Notes under the pieces: generated by a model
Told to the model about the DNA's origin: nothing
Database searches by the model: none
The model's input: only the letters and a program-made list of their open reading frames with translations
Position numbers and translations under genes: made by a program
NCBI RefSeq assembly: GCF_040869045.1
Contig: NC_090319.1
Location: 265,066,897-265,130,896 of the forward strand
Reading direction: 5' to 3'
From: Eurosta solidaginis
Lineage: Eukaryota > Arthropoda > Insecta > Diptera > Tephritidae
DNA: 64,000 nucleotides
Part shown: positions 33,261-44,866 of the stretch, in pieces
How the letters are laid out: each line of letters starts with the position of its first letter
Numbering within the stretch: the first letter of the stretch is position 1

Positions 33261-35010
33261 GTTCGAAACCATGTCCTGATAGCTTTACTATAAAGTATCC
33301 GTGTTATCTGCTCGTGTTGATTAAAAAACATGTAATTGCAAAAAATGGTTTATTACGTAATACAAAACATTTCTGAGGAAGGTGAAAAAGCTTCGGAAGG
33401 GAGAGTAATTACGGTAGGATTGTAAAGTTAATGGCTAAAGTATTATGGAATTTCGGAACCCCATAACCATATTACCGTTAAAATACACAAGTTTTGAGAA
33501 ATTCTGTTTATATAATGTCTATTTAACAATTTCTAAAAAATCTGTTTATGATTATTTGTCTTGAATTTATGTACATATATTCCACTCTTTTATCCAATTT
33601 GGACCACTGTACCACCACATAAATACACCGATCGGCAGAAGATTTTGTTAAACATTGATTTATTACAAATCATTTATCACTCATTAGGGAATGCATTTTG
33701 TGGTGATTACAACATAATGATGATGTGTGTCGTCGGAGCGGCAATATACGAAAGCGTTGAAAGTGCTTGAAAGCTACAGCGGCTAGTGGAGGATTAGTGA
33801 AGGACTAGTGAAGCCGCATATGTTTAAAGTCGTAGTAAAAATTACAGTATCTACTAAAATAGTAGCAAAAAAATCTTAAGTTGCAATGTAGCAGCGCAAT
33901 ACAGAACAGCTACTTTTATGTCCAAGAAATATATAATAAAAAGGGGCAGCAAACGCCAAGCTAGATATCAGAAGCACAGCAGTTTCTCTACTTGTAATAT
34001 GTAAATGAATGCGCTTTTAACTGTGCAGCTGACTTAAATGCCGACGTGTAATTTGCGGTCGAAGCATATGAATTCTCATAATAGCAGTACAATTAAGATA
34101 ATCCGTTGGCATTAATTATTCGTAGGTGCGCTGTGAGCTAAAGAACGCAGATCAAGCACAAGGCAGTTGAAGGCCTAAACATGACAGTGCACTGTGGCAG
34201 CAGCAGTAAACAAATGCACTGGCGCTGAGCGATTTCTCAGCAAAATGTACTACCGAACAATTTTGCGACACATATAGATTGTAACAAGTTAAAAAATAGC
34301 AATACAACAACAATTACAATACATACATTTTTCATTAACTCCAGCTGATTGTTTTCCTTTTATGTAGACAAGAAAAACCAGAGACAAATAATTATGTCAA
34401 TTTTATTTAAAAGTTAAATAAATTAATTGCTTTTAAAAACAAAGCAAAAAACATTTAAAAATGGTTAAAAAAACAAATAAAAAATCACAGACACGTGAAA
34501 AATTCACCTTTCAAGATACATGCCATCTATAATTGCAGCTATAATGTATTATAATGTGGACAATGGCGCTGATGTTGATGAGACACCATTCACATTTTTG
34601 ATTGGCAGCTCGACAAAATTGAAAAATAAAAAGCAAAATAATTTTAGTGAATGCTGTAATGCGAAATTTAACAGCGGCTTATTCTTTGAAAGTCGTTTGA
34701 TGCATTTGAAAAATGCAATTTTTTTTGCTAATCGATTCAACTAATGAAGTTCAAAATTGGCAAATTTCCATTATGATTTTTATATTCCTCTATACGAGAT
34801 TGACGTGATAAATCAATCCTCTTTCTTACATGGCCGTAGTCAGGATAAATCTGATATTCAACCGCATTGCCTATCTTTGCTATTCTTAGCAGTATAAAAT
34901 CCAGAATGTAAAAAGTTCAAATAGTTTTTAAATTTCAGAGTTTTGACAGCCTTTGGCATTATTTCGAAAGCTATTTGCAGAGTTTCAATGCAGATACGAC
35001 AAGTTATTGT
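33261..35010. other. No gene seen
   Basis: AT-rich sequence with short frames, none with a recognisable domain. It could be intronic or intergenic. Confidence 0.5.
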
Positions 35011-38000
35011 TATACTCAGTTGAGCAGAGCTCACAGAGTATATTAAGTTTGATTGGATAACGGTTGGTTGTACATATATAAAGGAATCGAGATAGATATA
35101 GACTTCCATATATCAAAATAATCAGGATCGAAAAAAAATTTGATTGAGCAATGTCCGTCCGTCCGCCCGTCCGTCCGTCCGTCCGTCCGTCCGTCCGTCC
35201 GTTAACACGATAACTTGAGTAAATTTTGAGGTATCTTGATGAAATTTGGTATGTAGGTTCCTGAGCACTCATCTCAGATCGCTATTTAAAATGAACGATA
35301 TCGGACCATAACCACGCCCACTTTTTCGATATCGAAAATTTCGAAAAACCGAAAAAGTGCGATAATTCATTACAAAAGACCGATAAAGCGACGAAACTTG
35401 GTAGATGAGTTGAATTTATAACGCAAAATAGAAAATGAGTAAAATTTTGGACAATGGGCGTGGCACCGCCCACTTTTAAAAGAAGGTAATTTAAAATTTT
35501 GCAAGCTGTAATTTGGCAGTCGTTGAAGATATCATGATGAAATTTGGCAGGAACGTTACTCTTATTACTATATGTACGCTTAATAAAAATTAGCAAAATC
35601 GGAGAAGGACCACGCCCACTTTTAAAAAAAATTTTTTTTAAAAGTAAAATTTTAACAAAAAATTTAATATCTTTACAGTATATAAGTAAATTATGTCGAG
35701 ATTCAACTCCAGTAATGATATGGTGCAACAAAATACAAAAATAAAAGAAAATTTAAAAATGGGCGTGGCTCCGCCCTTTTTCATTTAATTTTTCTAGGAT
35801 ACTTTTAACGCCATAAGTCGAACAAAAATTAACCAATCCTTTTGAAATTTGGTAGGGGCATAGATTTTATGGCGCTAACTGTTTTCTGTGAAAATAGGCG
35901 AAATCGGTTGATGCCACGCCCAGTTTTTATACACAGTCGTCTGTCCTTCCGCATGGCCGTTAACACGATAACTTGAGCAAAAATCGATATATCTTTACTA
36001 AACTCAGTTCACGTACTTATCTGAACTCACTTTATCTTGGTATGAAAAATGAACGAAATCCGACTATGACCACGCCCACTTTTTCGATATCGAAAATTAC
36101 GAAAAATGAAAAAAATGCCATAATTCTATACCAAATACGAAAAAAGGGATGAAATATGGTAAGGTAATTGGATTGTTTTATTGACGCGAAATATAACTTT
36201 AGAAAAAACTTTATAAAATGGTTGTGACACCTACCATATTAAGTAGAAGAAAATGAAAAAGTTCTGCAGGGCGAAATAAAAAACCCTTAAAATCTTGGCA
36301 GGTATTACATATATAAATAAATTAGCGGTATACAACAGATGATGTTCTGGGTCACCCTGGTCAACATTTTGGTCGATATCTGGAAAACGCCTTCACATAT
36401 ACAACTACCACCACTCTCTTTTAAAACTCTCATTAATACCTTTAATTTGATACCCATATCGTACAAACTCATTCTAGAGTCACCCCTGGTCCACCTTTAT
36501 GGCGATATTTCGAAAAGGCGAACACCTATAGAACGAAGGCCCACTCCCTTTTAAAAATACTCATTAACACCTTTCATTTGATACCCATATCGTACAAACA
36601 AAGTCTAGAGTCACCCCTGGTCCAGAAAGGCCCACTCCCTCTTAAAATACTCATTAACTCCTTTCGTTTGATACCCATATTGCACAAACGAATTCTAGAG
36701 TCACCTCTGGCCCACCTTTATGGCGATATCTCGAAACGGCGTCCACCTATAGAACTAAGGCCCACTCCCTCTTAAAATACTCATTAACTCCTTTCGTTTG
36801 ATACCCATATTGCACAAACGAATTCTAGAGTCACCTCTGGCCCACCTTTATGGCGATATCTCGAAACGGCGTCCACCTATGGAACTAAGGATTACTCCCT
36901 TTTAAAATGCTCATTAACACCTTTCATTTGATACCCATATCGTACAAACAAAGTCTAGAGTCACCCCTGGTCCAGAAAGGCCCACTCCCTCTTAAAATAC
37001 TCATTAACTCCTTTCGTTTGATACCCATATTGCACAAACGAATTCTAGAGTCACCTCTGGCCCACCTTTATGGCGATATCTCGAAACGGCGTCCACCTAT
37101 AGAACTAAGGCCCACTCCCTCTTAAAATACTCATTAACTCCTTTCGTTTGATACCCATATTGCACAAACGAATTCTAGAGTCACCTCTGGTCCACCTTTA
37201 TGGCGATATCTCGAAACGGCGTCCACCTATGGAACTAAGGATTACTCCCTTTTAAAATGCTCATTAACACCTTTCATTTGATACCCATATCGTACAAACA
37301 AAGTCTAGAGTCACCCCTGGTCCAGAAAGGCCCACTTCCTCTTAAAATACTCATTAACTCCTTTCGTTTGATACCCATATTGCACAAACGAATTCTAGAG
37401 TCACCTCTGGCCCACCTTTATGGCGATATCTCGAAACGGCGTCCACCTATGGAACTAAGGATTACTCCCTTTTAAAATGCTCATTAACACCTTTCATTTG
37501 ATACCCATATCGTACAAACAAAGTCTAGAGTCACCCCTGGTCCAGAAAGGCCCACTCCCTCTTAAAATACTCATTAACTCCTTTCGTTTGATACCCATAT
37601 TGCACAAACGAATTCTAGAGTCACCTCTGGTCCACCTTTATGGCGATATCTCGAAACGGCGTCCACCTATGGAACTAAGGATTACTCCCTTTTAAAATGC
37701 TCATTAACACCTTTCATTTGATACCCATATCGTACAAACAAAGTCTAGAGTCACCCCTGGTCCAGAAAGGCCCACTCCCTCTTAAAATACTCATTAACTC
37801 CTTTCGTTTGATACCCATATTGCACAAACGAATTCTAGAGTCACCTCTGGTCCACCTTTATGGCGATATCTCGAAACGGCGTCCACCTATGGAACTAAGG
37901 ATTACTCCCTTTTAAAATGCTCATTAACACCTTTCATTTGATACCCATATCGTACAAACAAAGTCTAGAGTCACCCCTGGTCCAGAAAGGCCCACTCCCT

Positions 38001-38563
38001 CTTAAAATACTCATTAACTCCTTTCGTTTGATACCCATATTGCACAAACGAATTCTAGAGTCACCTCTGGCCCACCTTTATGGCGATATCTCGAAACGGC
38101 GTCCACCTATAGAACTAAGGCCCACTCCCTCTTAAAATACTCATTAACTCCTTTCGTTTGATACCCATATTGCACAAACGAATTCTAGAGTCACCTCTGG
38201 CCCACCTTTATGGCGATATCTCGAAACGGCGTCCACCTATAGAACTAAGGCCCACTCCCTCTTAAAATACTCATTAACTCCTTTCGTTTGATACCCATAT
38301 TGCACAAACGCATTCTAGAGTTACCCCTGGTCCATCTTTACGGCGATATCTCGAAAAGGCGTCCATCTATAGAACTTAGGTCCACTCCCTCATAAAATAC
38401 TCTTTAATGCCTTTCATTTGATACACATGTCATACAAACACATTCCAGGGTTTCCCTCGGTTCATTTTCCTACATGGTTATTTTCCCTTATGTTGTCACC
38501 ATAGCTCTCAACTGAGTATGTAATGTTCGGTTACACCCGAACTTAACCTTCCTTACTTGTTTT
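35011..38563 (+). mobile_element. DINE/Helentron-like element with expanded repeat array
   Basis: The longest copy. Its left end is TATACTCAGTTGAGCAGAGC (35011), with a long (CCGT)n microsatellite at about 35154-35202. The body contains the family's spaced GGGCGTGG/CCACGCCC phrases. The right end has the hairpin GTTCGG-TTACAC-CCGAAC and the ACTTGTTT terminus (38563). The tandem part has grown to about 17 units (36474-38444). No target-site duplication is seen, as expected for Helitron-type insertion. No transposase or helicase is encoded, so the copy depends on a partner element not in this window. Confidence 0.7.
36474..38444 (+). repeat. Higher-order tandem array (130-bp and 90-bp units)
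   Basis: The landmark TCTAGAGT(C/T)ACC occurs at 36473, 36604, 36694, 36824, 36954, 37044, 37174, 37304, 37394, 37524, 37614, 37744, 37834, 37964, 38054, 38184 and 38314. Spacings are 131, then 90-130-130 twice, 90-130 three times, and 90-130-130. The 90-bp form is a 130-bp unit lacking about 40 bp ('ggtcca|gaaaggccc'). Higher-order units of 220 and 350 bp are nearly identical to each other while the flanking units are diverged. The recurring 72-codon frames are repeat artefacts. Confidence 0.9.
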
Positions 38564-39465
38564 ACTATCGGCTTATTATCAACAGAAAATTAGAGTCCTC
38601 TTGTAATTGGTTTGTAATCGGCTTTTTATTACCGAGTCATCGGCTTCATTTGGTTATTTAACGGCTTGCATATCTTTTTTTTTTATATCTGCCATCGATT
38701 TTATTAAAAAATTAAATTTTTCGACAATAAATCGATAATTTTTCTATAAAAAATCGCTAACTTTTCTAAAACAAACTGACATTCCTTTTATAATAAAAGT
38801 AGTTCTGGAAAAGGTATTTCCGAACTTTTAATTTTTTAGTCCGAAGGAAATTATAAAATCCCGACTTTATATTATATAAAAAGTCCAGCCCTATAACTAT
38901 AGAGAACGGTTCATCCAAATAAAATGAGTTTTTTTTTTCTCCAGAAGCGGTGTATCAAAATTCAAGGCAATATATCAATTGGATCAAACTTTATGGCGAA
39001 AATACAGGTGGAAGAGTTGGTTATTGTTTTTTAATGATTTCGATGGTATTTTACTTTTAGTAATGGCTTTTTTTTTGAAAAAAAAAAAATTCCAAAAATA
39101 AATACGATGCAGAATTCGTCATAAAAATTGTATGGGTATCCCCAGGTTCCAGTAAATCTTCACCTAGGAAAATTTTTGACGCGGAAAGTATTAAAATGTG
39201 TCCCTAATAAAAAGTAATTCCTTAACATATCGATAGTGAATCGATAATTTTTTGATAACAATTCGATAACTTGAAGAAAATAAATCTGTAACATTTCTAT
39301 AGCAAAGAGATAACTCGTCGATAATAATGCAGTAATTCTTTGATTAAATTTTTTTATCGATAGCACATTAAGAAGTGTTCATAACAAATCGATAACCCGT
39401 CTAAATCGATAACTCGTCTATAAACCGATGACTCATCGATAACAATCCATTAGGAATTTAGCGGC
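38564..39465. repeat. CGATAA-rich degenerate repeat cluster 2
   Basis: Opens with 'ctatcggcttattatc', 'taatcggc' and 'gagtcatcggcttc', like the sequence preceding cluster 1 (2765-2860). TCGATAAC-type motifs then run through 38690-38780 and 39225-39450. The middle (38790-39160) is plain AT-rich DNA. Confidence 0.5.
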
Positions 39466-39760
39466 TGCCGTGGTGTGGAGGTAGCATGCTCCGCCTACGA
39501 CATCAAAGCTCTTGCGTTCGCTTCCGTGGAAAGCAACAAAAAATTTAGAAACAAGTTATTTCAATTAGAAACGAATTTTCTACGGGAGGTCACCCGTCGA
39601 CCCCCGTTTGACAAACACTCCGAGTGCATTTCTGCCATACAAAACTTCTCAGTGAGAATTCATCGGAGTCGGCATAAAACATGTAGGAAAAAATTAAAAA
39701 GGACCACGACGCAAATAGGAATAGAGGCTCGGCCGAAATCTCCTCGTAGGTAAATCCGGA
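39466..39760 (+). mobile_element. tRNA-derived SINE copy
   Basis: Starts with 'gctgccgtggtgtggaggtagc', a mutated A-box region, and continues through the family body ('caaacactccgagtgcatttctgcca', 'tctcagtgagaattcat', 'ggcataaaacatgtagg', 'gacgcaaatagg', 'ggctcggccgaaatctcc'). The B box is degraded. The 92-codon frame inside is incidental. Confidence 0.75.
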
Positions 39761-40032
39761 AAAATTTATGTACCAATTTTAAAGGAACTCAAATTGTGCT
39801 TGGTTTTAATTAGACAGAGTTTTGATCAATCAAGTAATCGATTAATTAGAAAGGAACTGACTTAAAATATGTGTCTTTATAAAGATTGGATTATGTCTCA
39901 AACAACCTTTTTTTGTTCTTTTCTTTTTAAAGAAAATTCGTAGGCTTTAGCTATGATAGCTTAAAGATAAAGTTACTTGTGTAATTTATGAAAATCCTCA
40001 AATCACTACACTTCTGGTTTCTTTTCACTAAT

Positions 40033-40037
40033 GGGCT
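40033..40037. repeat. Left target-site duplication of the BEL/Pao element
   Basis: GGGCT here matches GGGCT at 50364-50368, immediately outside the two LTRs. A 5-bp duplication is usual for BEL/Pao integrases. Confidence 0.8.
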
Positions 40038-40428
40038 TGTTGGGCTGCAAGCTTTTTTGCAGCTTATGGAATCCGATGTTATGAATGTGTGCTTGTTGGG
40101 TTGCACGCCCACACTCCAAAATGCATCCAAATGCAACCTTTTAATACCGAAACCGATCCAAATAAACAAAAAACGCAAACCTTTGATGTTTATCACTGTA
40201 TGTATTTTACAGAATTTATTATCGTTTTAAAACAATGCAAATTAAATTTTGGTTTGTACAACGAAATGAGTAGCCGCGAAAAATTATGTATATCAAGAAG
40301 ATGTCCTTGCTAGCGCCACGAAAATCAAAAACGAATTGCTGTCACTTGACCATATGTTTTGCTTGACAACTGTCAACACATACTCATTCGAAGGTGTGTT
40401 CACTTAGGTTCAGCTGCTGCTCCGAACA
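40038..40428 (-). repeat. 3' LTR of BEL/Pao element
   Basis: 391 bp beginning, on the minus strand, TGTTCGGAGCAGCAGCTGA and ending CAACA. It matches 49972-50363 with a few substitutions and a one-base indel. The exact inner edge is set by the GGGCT duplication. Confidence 0.9.
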
Positions 40429-40440
40429 TCCTCCCCCCGT
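40429..40440 (-). promoter_or_regulatory. Polypurine tract of BEL/Pao element
   Basis: Minus strand GGGGGGAGGA abuts the first base of the 3' LTR, the place where plus-strand DNA synthesis is primed. Confidence 0.75.
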
Positions 40441-40590
40441 TGAAACATTAGTGCTTTCAACACACTCTCTAACTGGAAGGACGCACAGCTTATTTACTGC
40501 TCGACGCACGATACCTGCAGATGTACGTAGAATGGCAACTCTCACCGCATCATCCTTCCCAGTGATAACGTCAGTTACACGGCCGAGAGG

Positions 40591-42333
40591 CTATTTTAGG
40601 GGTGGAGAGTTTTCATCCTTGATGCACACAATATCGTTTATTTGAATGTTTGTATGTGGAGTGCGCCACTTGGCGCGCTGCTGGAGAAGACTCCGATATT
40701 CTTCACTCCACCTCTTCCAAAATAATTGTTGCAGATAGGTAACGCGCTGCCAACTATCAAGTCGACTATAATTTAGGGGCGTAAGGTCAGGTACTGGGAG
40801 AGCTGTGAAAGGACCACGAATAAGAAAATGGCCGGGTGTCAATACGTCGAGATCGTCCGGATTTTCGGAAATTGGTACTAGAGGACGAGAGTTGATTACT
40901 GCAGAAATTTCGCATACTAAGGTGCGTAATTCATCGAAGCCAAGAAGTGCAGATCCTATTCTGCGATACAAATGCTGTTTGGCCATCTTCACTGCGGCCT
41001 CCCATAACCCACCAAAGTGCGGCGAACGAGGTGGTATGAATCGCCAATCGATTCCATTATTAAGGCAGTGCGCGTAAACATCTTTGTGATGCCTTTCACT
41101 AAGGAATAAGCGACATAAGTCCTTCAGCTCGTTATTAGCACCTACAAAATTAGTCGCGTTTTCGGACCAAATGCAGCTTGGTGTACCGCGGGTAGCAACA
41201 AAACGTTTTAAAGCGTCGAGAAAGGCACTTGTTGAAAGATTCTTCACTAACTCCATCCAAACAGACTTTGTCGCAAAACAAATGAAAAGACATTTTTGAG
41301 GCGATTTATTGCGCGCTTCGGGCTTGTAATAAAAGGGCCCGCAGTAGTCAACTCCAGAAATGGTAAAAGGGCGCGAGACTTCAATGCGCTCCTTGGGTAA
41401 ATCTGCCATGATATGCTCGACGAGTCGTGGTTTTGATCTGCAACATATGATACATTTTCTTCCACCTATGGGCCAATATTGCATGCGAATCGTAGCTAGA
41501 AGGGATTGGGGACCTGCGTGATGATATTTACGATGAAAATGCATAATTATAGCAAACGTTAGTGGATGATCTTTTGGTAGAATGCTTGGATGTTTTGCTT
41601 CGAAGCCGAGGGTTGAATTCCTGAGTCGGCCACCAACCCTAATTATTCTTAAATCATCCAAAAATGGTGCTAACGAAGCGATGCTGCTCGAAGGGTGAAC
41701 ATTTTCCTGATTCTTGAGTACGCCATACTCAGGCCAAAGTTGTGCCCTTTGAACCATGCGAATTAAAATTTGAGTTCCTTGATAAATGTTTTCATAGGTT
41801 AGCTGCGATGTTCCTCTGGATTTTCTTATGGGTAGAAACTTATGAACATATCCAAATATGCGCTGCATCTTGCCGAATGAGTTGATATACTTAAACGATA
41901 GCGAGAAGTCGATTCGATTATTTGAAATAACCAGAGCCTTGTGACGAATTTCAGGGAGATTAGGGTTGGACACGCTGGCCTGCGGCCAATCACGCTCCTC
42001 TGCTTGTAAGAAAGGGGGACCATGAACACAAAGCGTTGATCGGGACAGCTCAGCTGGTGAGGCTCCCTTTGACAAAATATCAACTGGGTTAACGGACGTA
42101 GGGACGTAACGCCATTGCATTCCCTTTGTACGCTGCTGTATGGTACAAATACGATTAGCTACGAATACGTTGAATTTGGAGGGCTCTTCACGTAACCATG
42201 ACAACACCATAGTTGAATCAGACCAACAGTAATAAGGACAACCGAAAAGTTTAATTTTAGCGATTTCGGCCGCTAGCTGAGCTAGTAAATCAGCAGCACA
42301 GAGTTCAAGTTTTGGTACAGTGAGCGTCTTCAA
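40591..42333 (-). pseudogene. BEL/Pao pol C-terminus: RNase H, integrase, DUF5641-like tail
   Basis: A 580-codon open stretch, the longest intact frame of the element after the LINE RT. Residues 1-100 hold the RNase H end ('YCWSDSTMVLSWL', D39; 'NPVDILSKG', D85). Residues 265-300 form the integrase zinc-binding region (His pair around 'HFHRKYHH', 'KCIICC' Cys pair). The catalytic core follows: 'GVDYCGP' (D329), 'WSENATNFVG' (E391 where the family has Asp) and 'GGLWEAAVK' (E445). The tail 'GHFLIRGPF...DSWQRV..LQQLFWKRW' is the DUF5641-like region of this family. Integrase joins the cDNA to chromosomal DNA. The Asp-to-Glu change at the second catalytic position probably disables it. A frameshift near 42334-42434 separates it from the RT. 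Confidence 0.85.
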
Positions 42334-42433
42334 CGGTGCAACGCGAGCTTTTGAACATAATAACTGAACTTGAAATTTATCATCTATTATTGAGCGTACG
42401 TAAATGCAAGCGCCGTATGCATCAAGGCTGGCG

Positions 42434-43782
42434 TCACAAAATTTCGTGTGCAGTTCCGACGTAACGTGGGAATGTCAAATAATGAATTTCTGAAAAGGCT
42501 GTGCAGAATGTAGACCAAGCTATATCAAGAGATTGTGGTAGGCCGTCATCCCAATCAAGTTTGTTCCTCCACATTCGCTGCAATATAATTTTCGCTTTGG
42601 TCAAGGTCGGGCCAATGAGCCGAAGCGGGTCGTAACAGCGAGCTATGGTGGACAATACAGAACGCTTCGAATTTTTTCCAGGTGTGATTAGGGGAGTGAA
42701 AGCAAATAAAAAAGTATCCTTGAGCGGATCCCATGCAAGACCCAATGCCTTTGTAATGTTGCTGCTGTTATCGAATTTCAAAAAACTTTCGCGGTCCGCA
42801 TCAGGAATAACATGCAAGACGTCCGGATCATTAGAACACCACTTACGCAAGCGAAAGTTGCCTCGAGAGAGGAGATTTGTTTTTGCTTCCTGATTTCGAT
42901 AGCTTCTTCTACCGTGTTCCCACCAGATATTAGGTCATCAACGTAGAAGTCCCGCGTAACGATTTTAGTGCCCAGAGGGAAGGATGAGGATTCATCATCA
43001 GCAAGCTGACGCTTTGCCCGAATACCAAGAAAGGCGGCTGGCTTGGTTCCATAAGTAATGGTGTCTAGTTCATAAACGCTACTCTCACCCCCTGGGGAGT
43101 CCCGCCACAGAATGCATTGGAGCAGGTTGTCAGGTGGCGATACCTTGACACAGCGATACATTTTACAGATATCGCCAGTAAGCGCTACAGAAAACGAACG
43201 AAATCTAATGAGGATGTTGAATAATTTGGGCTGAATTATTGGTCCTGCCATAAGGATATCATTCAATGATAAGCCCGAGGTTGTAGCAGCTGAGCCGTCA
43301 AATACAACTCTAAGCTTCGTTGTAGAACTATCTTCTTTGAAGACGCAGTGATGTGGAAGAAAGTATTTACACTCATCCACAGCTGCCGTGGGGACTAATG
43401 ATATGTGCTTCAAAGCGAGGTATTCTTTTATGAAGGCGCGATAGCTTTCCATAACATCAGGGTTCCGAAGTAGTTTGCGCTCAAGAGTTTCAAATCGCCG
43501 TTTAGCCTGCATATATCAGTCACCTAAGAACTGCGGATCAAGCTTCGTTGGCAAGCGAACCGAATATTCGCCAGAAGGTAAGCGCGAAAAGTGTTGCGAA
43601 AAATGGGACTCGCAATCGAGCTCCTCCTTTGTAGTTTTAGATATGGATTCAGCAATGTGTTCTACTTCCCAAAAACGACGTACCAAATCATCCAATCGAT
43701 TATTTGGTTCGATGTCAATAATTGTTTTTTGATTTACGACGAAAGACGAAAGTTTTGAATTGTGCTGCGCACCCCCTGACAA
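42434..43782 (-). pseudogene. BEL/Pao reverse transcriptase region, broken
   Basis: 43782-43516 is the linker/fingers start ('LVRRFWEVEHI', 'SGEYSVRLP'). A stop at 43513-43515 is followed in the same frame by 43512-42778, the RT proper: 'KLRVVFDGSA' (residues 67-76), 'LTGDICKMY' (111-119, first catalytic Asp) and 'FYVDDLISGG' (189-198, catalytic YVDD intact). Another frame (42850-42434) carries the downstream part ('RSVLSTIARCYDPLRLIGP'), which implies a frameshift near 42800-42850. The enzyme copies the element's RNA. The active-site residues survive but the polypeptide is interrupted. Confidence 0.8.
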
Positions 43783-43785
43783 AAC

Positions 43786-44334
43786 TCATCCGAAGAGAGT
43801 CTTTTGATGCACTGGCAACCCCGAAGCTAGATGGATTTGCCCAACGCAAAGCAATTCGAAAAAGAGATTGGCTCCGATGAGCAACTCAATACGCTGCGGT
43901 ATGTTGAAATTAGGATCAGCCAGTAGAATATTGGATGGGACGTTCCAGTCCGCAGTATTCAAAGAAAAACTAGGTTGGTTATCTGTAATTGTTTTCACGA
44001 CAACAGCAGTGATCTGCGTTACGAATTCTGAAGTCCGCGACTTCAGGTCAATATCAACAGAACATCCTTCTGTCAAAAAGTTGGCATCTCTATTGCCCAA
44101 AACTGCTGCCGAGCATTTCATTCTACGAAGCTGAAGCTGATTGGCAAGGCGATTAGTAACAAAATTAAGCTGAGAGCCCGAGTCCAAAAGAGCACGACAG
44201 GGCACGAAGGTTCCGGCATGATTTTTTACGAGTATGATGGCAGTAGGACGTTGCCACCATCGCGTTTGACTGCGAACTGATAGATTGAGAAGCTGGCAAT
44301 TGATTGGTAGATGTAGATGTGGGTATGCGATCAA
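43786..44334 (-). pseudogene. BEL/Pao aspartic protease region
   Basis: The 182-codon frame contains 'PCRALLDSGSQLNFVTNRLANQL' in part: the D-S-G catalytic triad of a retroviral-type aspartic protease (DUF1758-like) at about residue 50. A later 'LLIGANLFFELL' hydrophobic flap-distal segment follows. It overlaps the end of the gag frame by about 170 bp in another frame and ends at a stop (43783-43785). The next segment (43782-43516) is in the same frame as this one, so a single stop separates them. The protease would cut the gag-pol polyprotein. Confidence 0.8.
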
Positions 44335-44842
44335 AGTGCAGAAGGGTGTGGTGCCTCGATTGGCAGGTCCTACAAGAACCAGATTTGCAATCTTTCAGTT
44401 GGTGGCCCTTCCTAAGGCAATTGAGGCGAAGCGCAAGCTTGTTAGCCTCCTTTTGCCGAAGATTTGGCGATAAATTTGTAAAACGTTGACAATGCTGAAT
44501 TTGATGCTCTGAGCTATCGCAAAACATACACCTTGCTGTCGAAACATTCGAAACTACAAATGATTTTCTTTGATTTGTACTTACAGGTTTTTCGGTTCGG
44601 TTGACTTGACCCTTGTGCATTTGCATCGCATGCTCCACATTCTCTAACGTTCGACATCGTTTTTCTAAAAATGAGGCCAGCTGGTCCCACGAAGGCAGTT
44701 CGTTGCTTGACGAATGTTCTTCCCATTTGGCTTGAGTTACCTTGCCTAGTCTTTGCAATATTAGATGTACAATGACGCAATCTGCTATTTGCTCCCGTGA
44801 TCCGAGTGTTTGTAACGCTCGTATATGCGATGTGACCTTGTC
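44165..44842 (-). pseudogene. BEL/Pao gag C-terminal half with zinc knuckles
   Basis: From the LINE insertion point (44842) leftwards the minus strand encodes 'SHIRALQTLGSREQIADC' and a helical capsid part. A zinc knuckle 'CMFCDSSEHQIQHC' (C-x2-C-x4-H-x4-C) and a Cys/His segment 'CLRKGHQLKDC...CRTCQSRHHTLLH' follow. The part of this open frame to the right of 44842 belongs to the inserted LINE. The reading direction and frame continue the N-terminal half found on the other side of the LINE. Gag packages element RNA into particles. Confidence 0.8.
44830..44842. repeat. 13-bp target-site duplication, left copy
   Basis: ATGTGACCTTGTC here is repeated exactly at 48880-48892, flanking the inserted LINE. 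The first A could also be a tail base, so 12-13 bp. Confidence 0.9.
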
Positions 44843-44866
44843 ACGCTTCCCAAGGCAGTCGGTTCT

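Noticed and set aside
33261..35010. Host gene exons
   Set aside because: No frame above about 75 codons and no plausible splice-linked domain.
36339..38135. Series of near-identical 65-72 codon plus-strand frames
   Set aside because: They recur once per 220- or 350-bp higher-order unit, so they are produced by the tandem repeat and are not a gene family.
36474..38444. CRISPR-like array
   Set aside because: Units are contiguous tandem repeats with no unique spacers, in a eukaryotic transposon.
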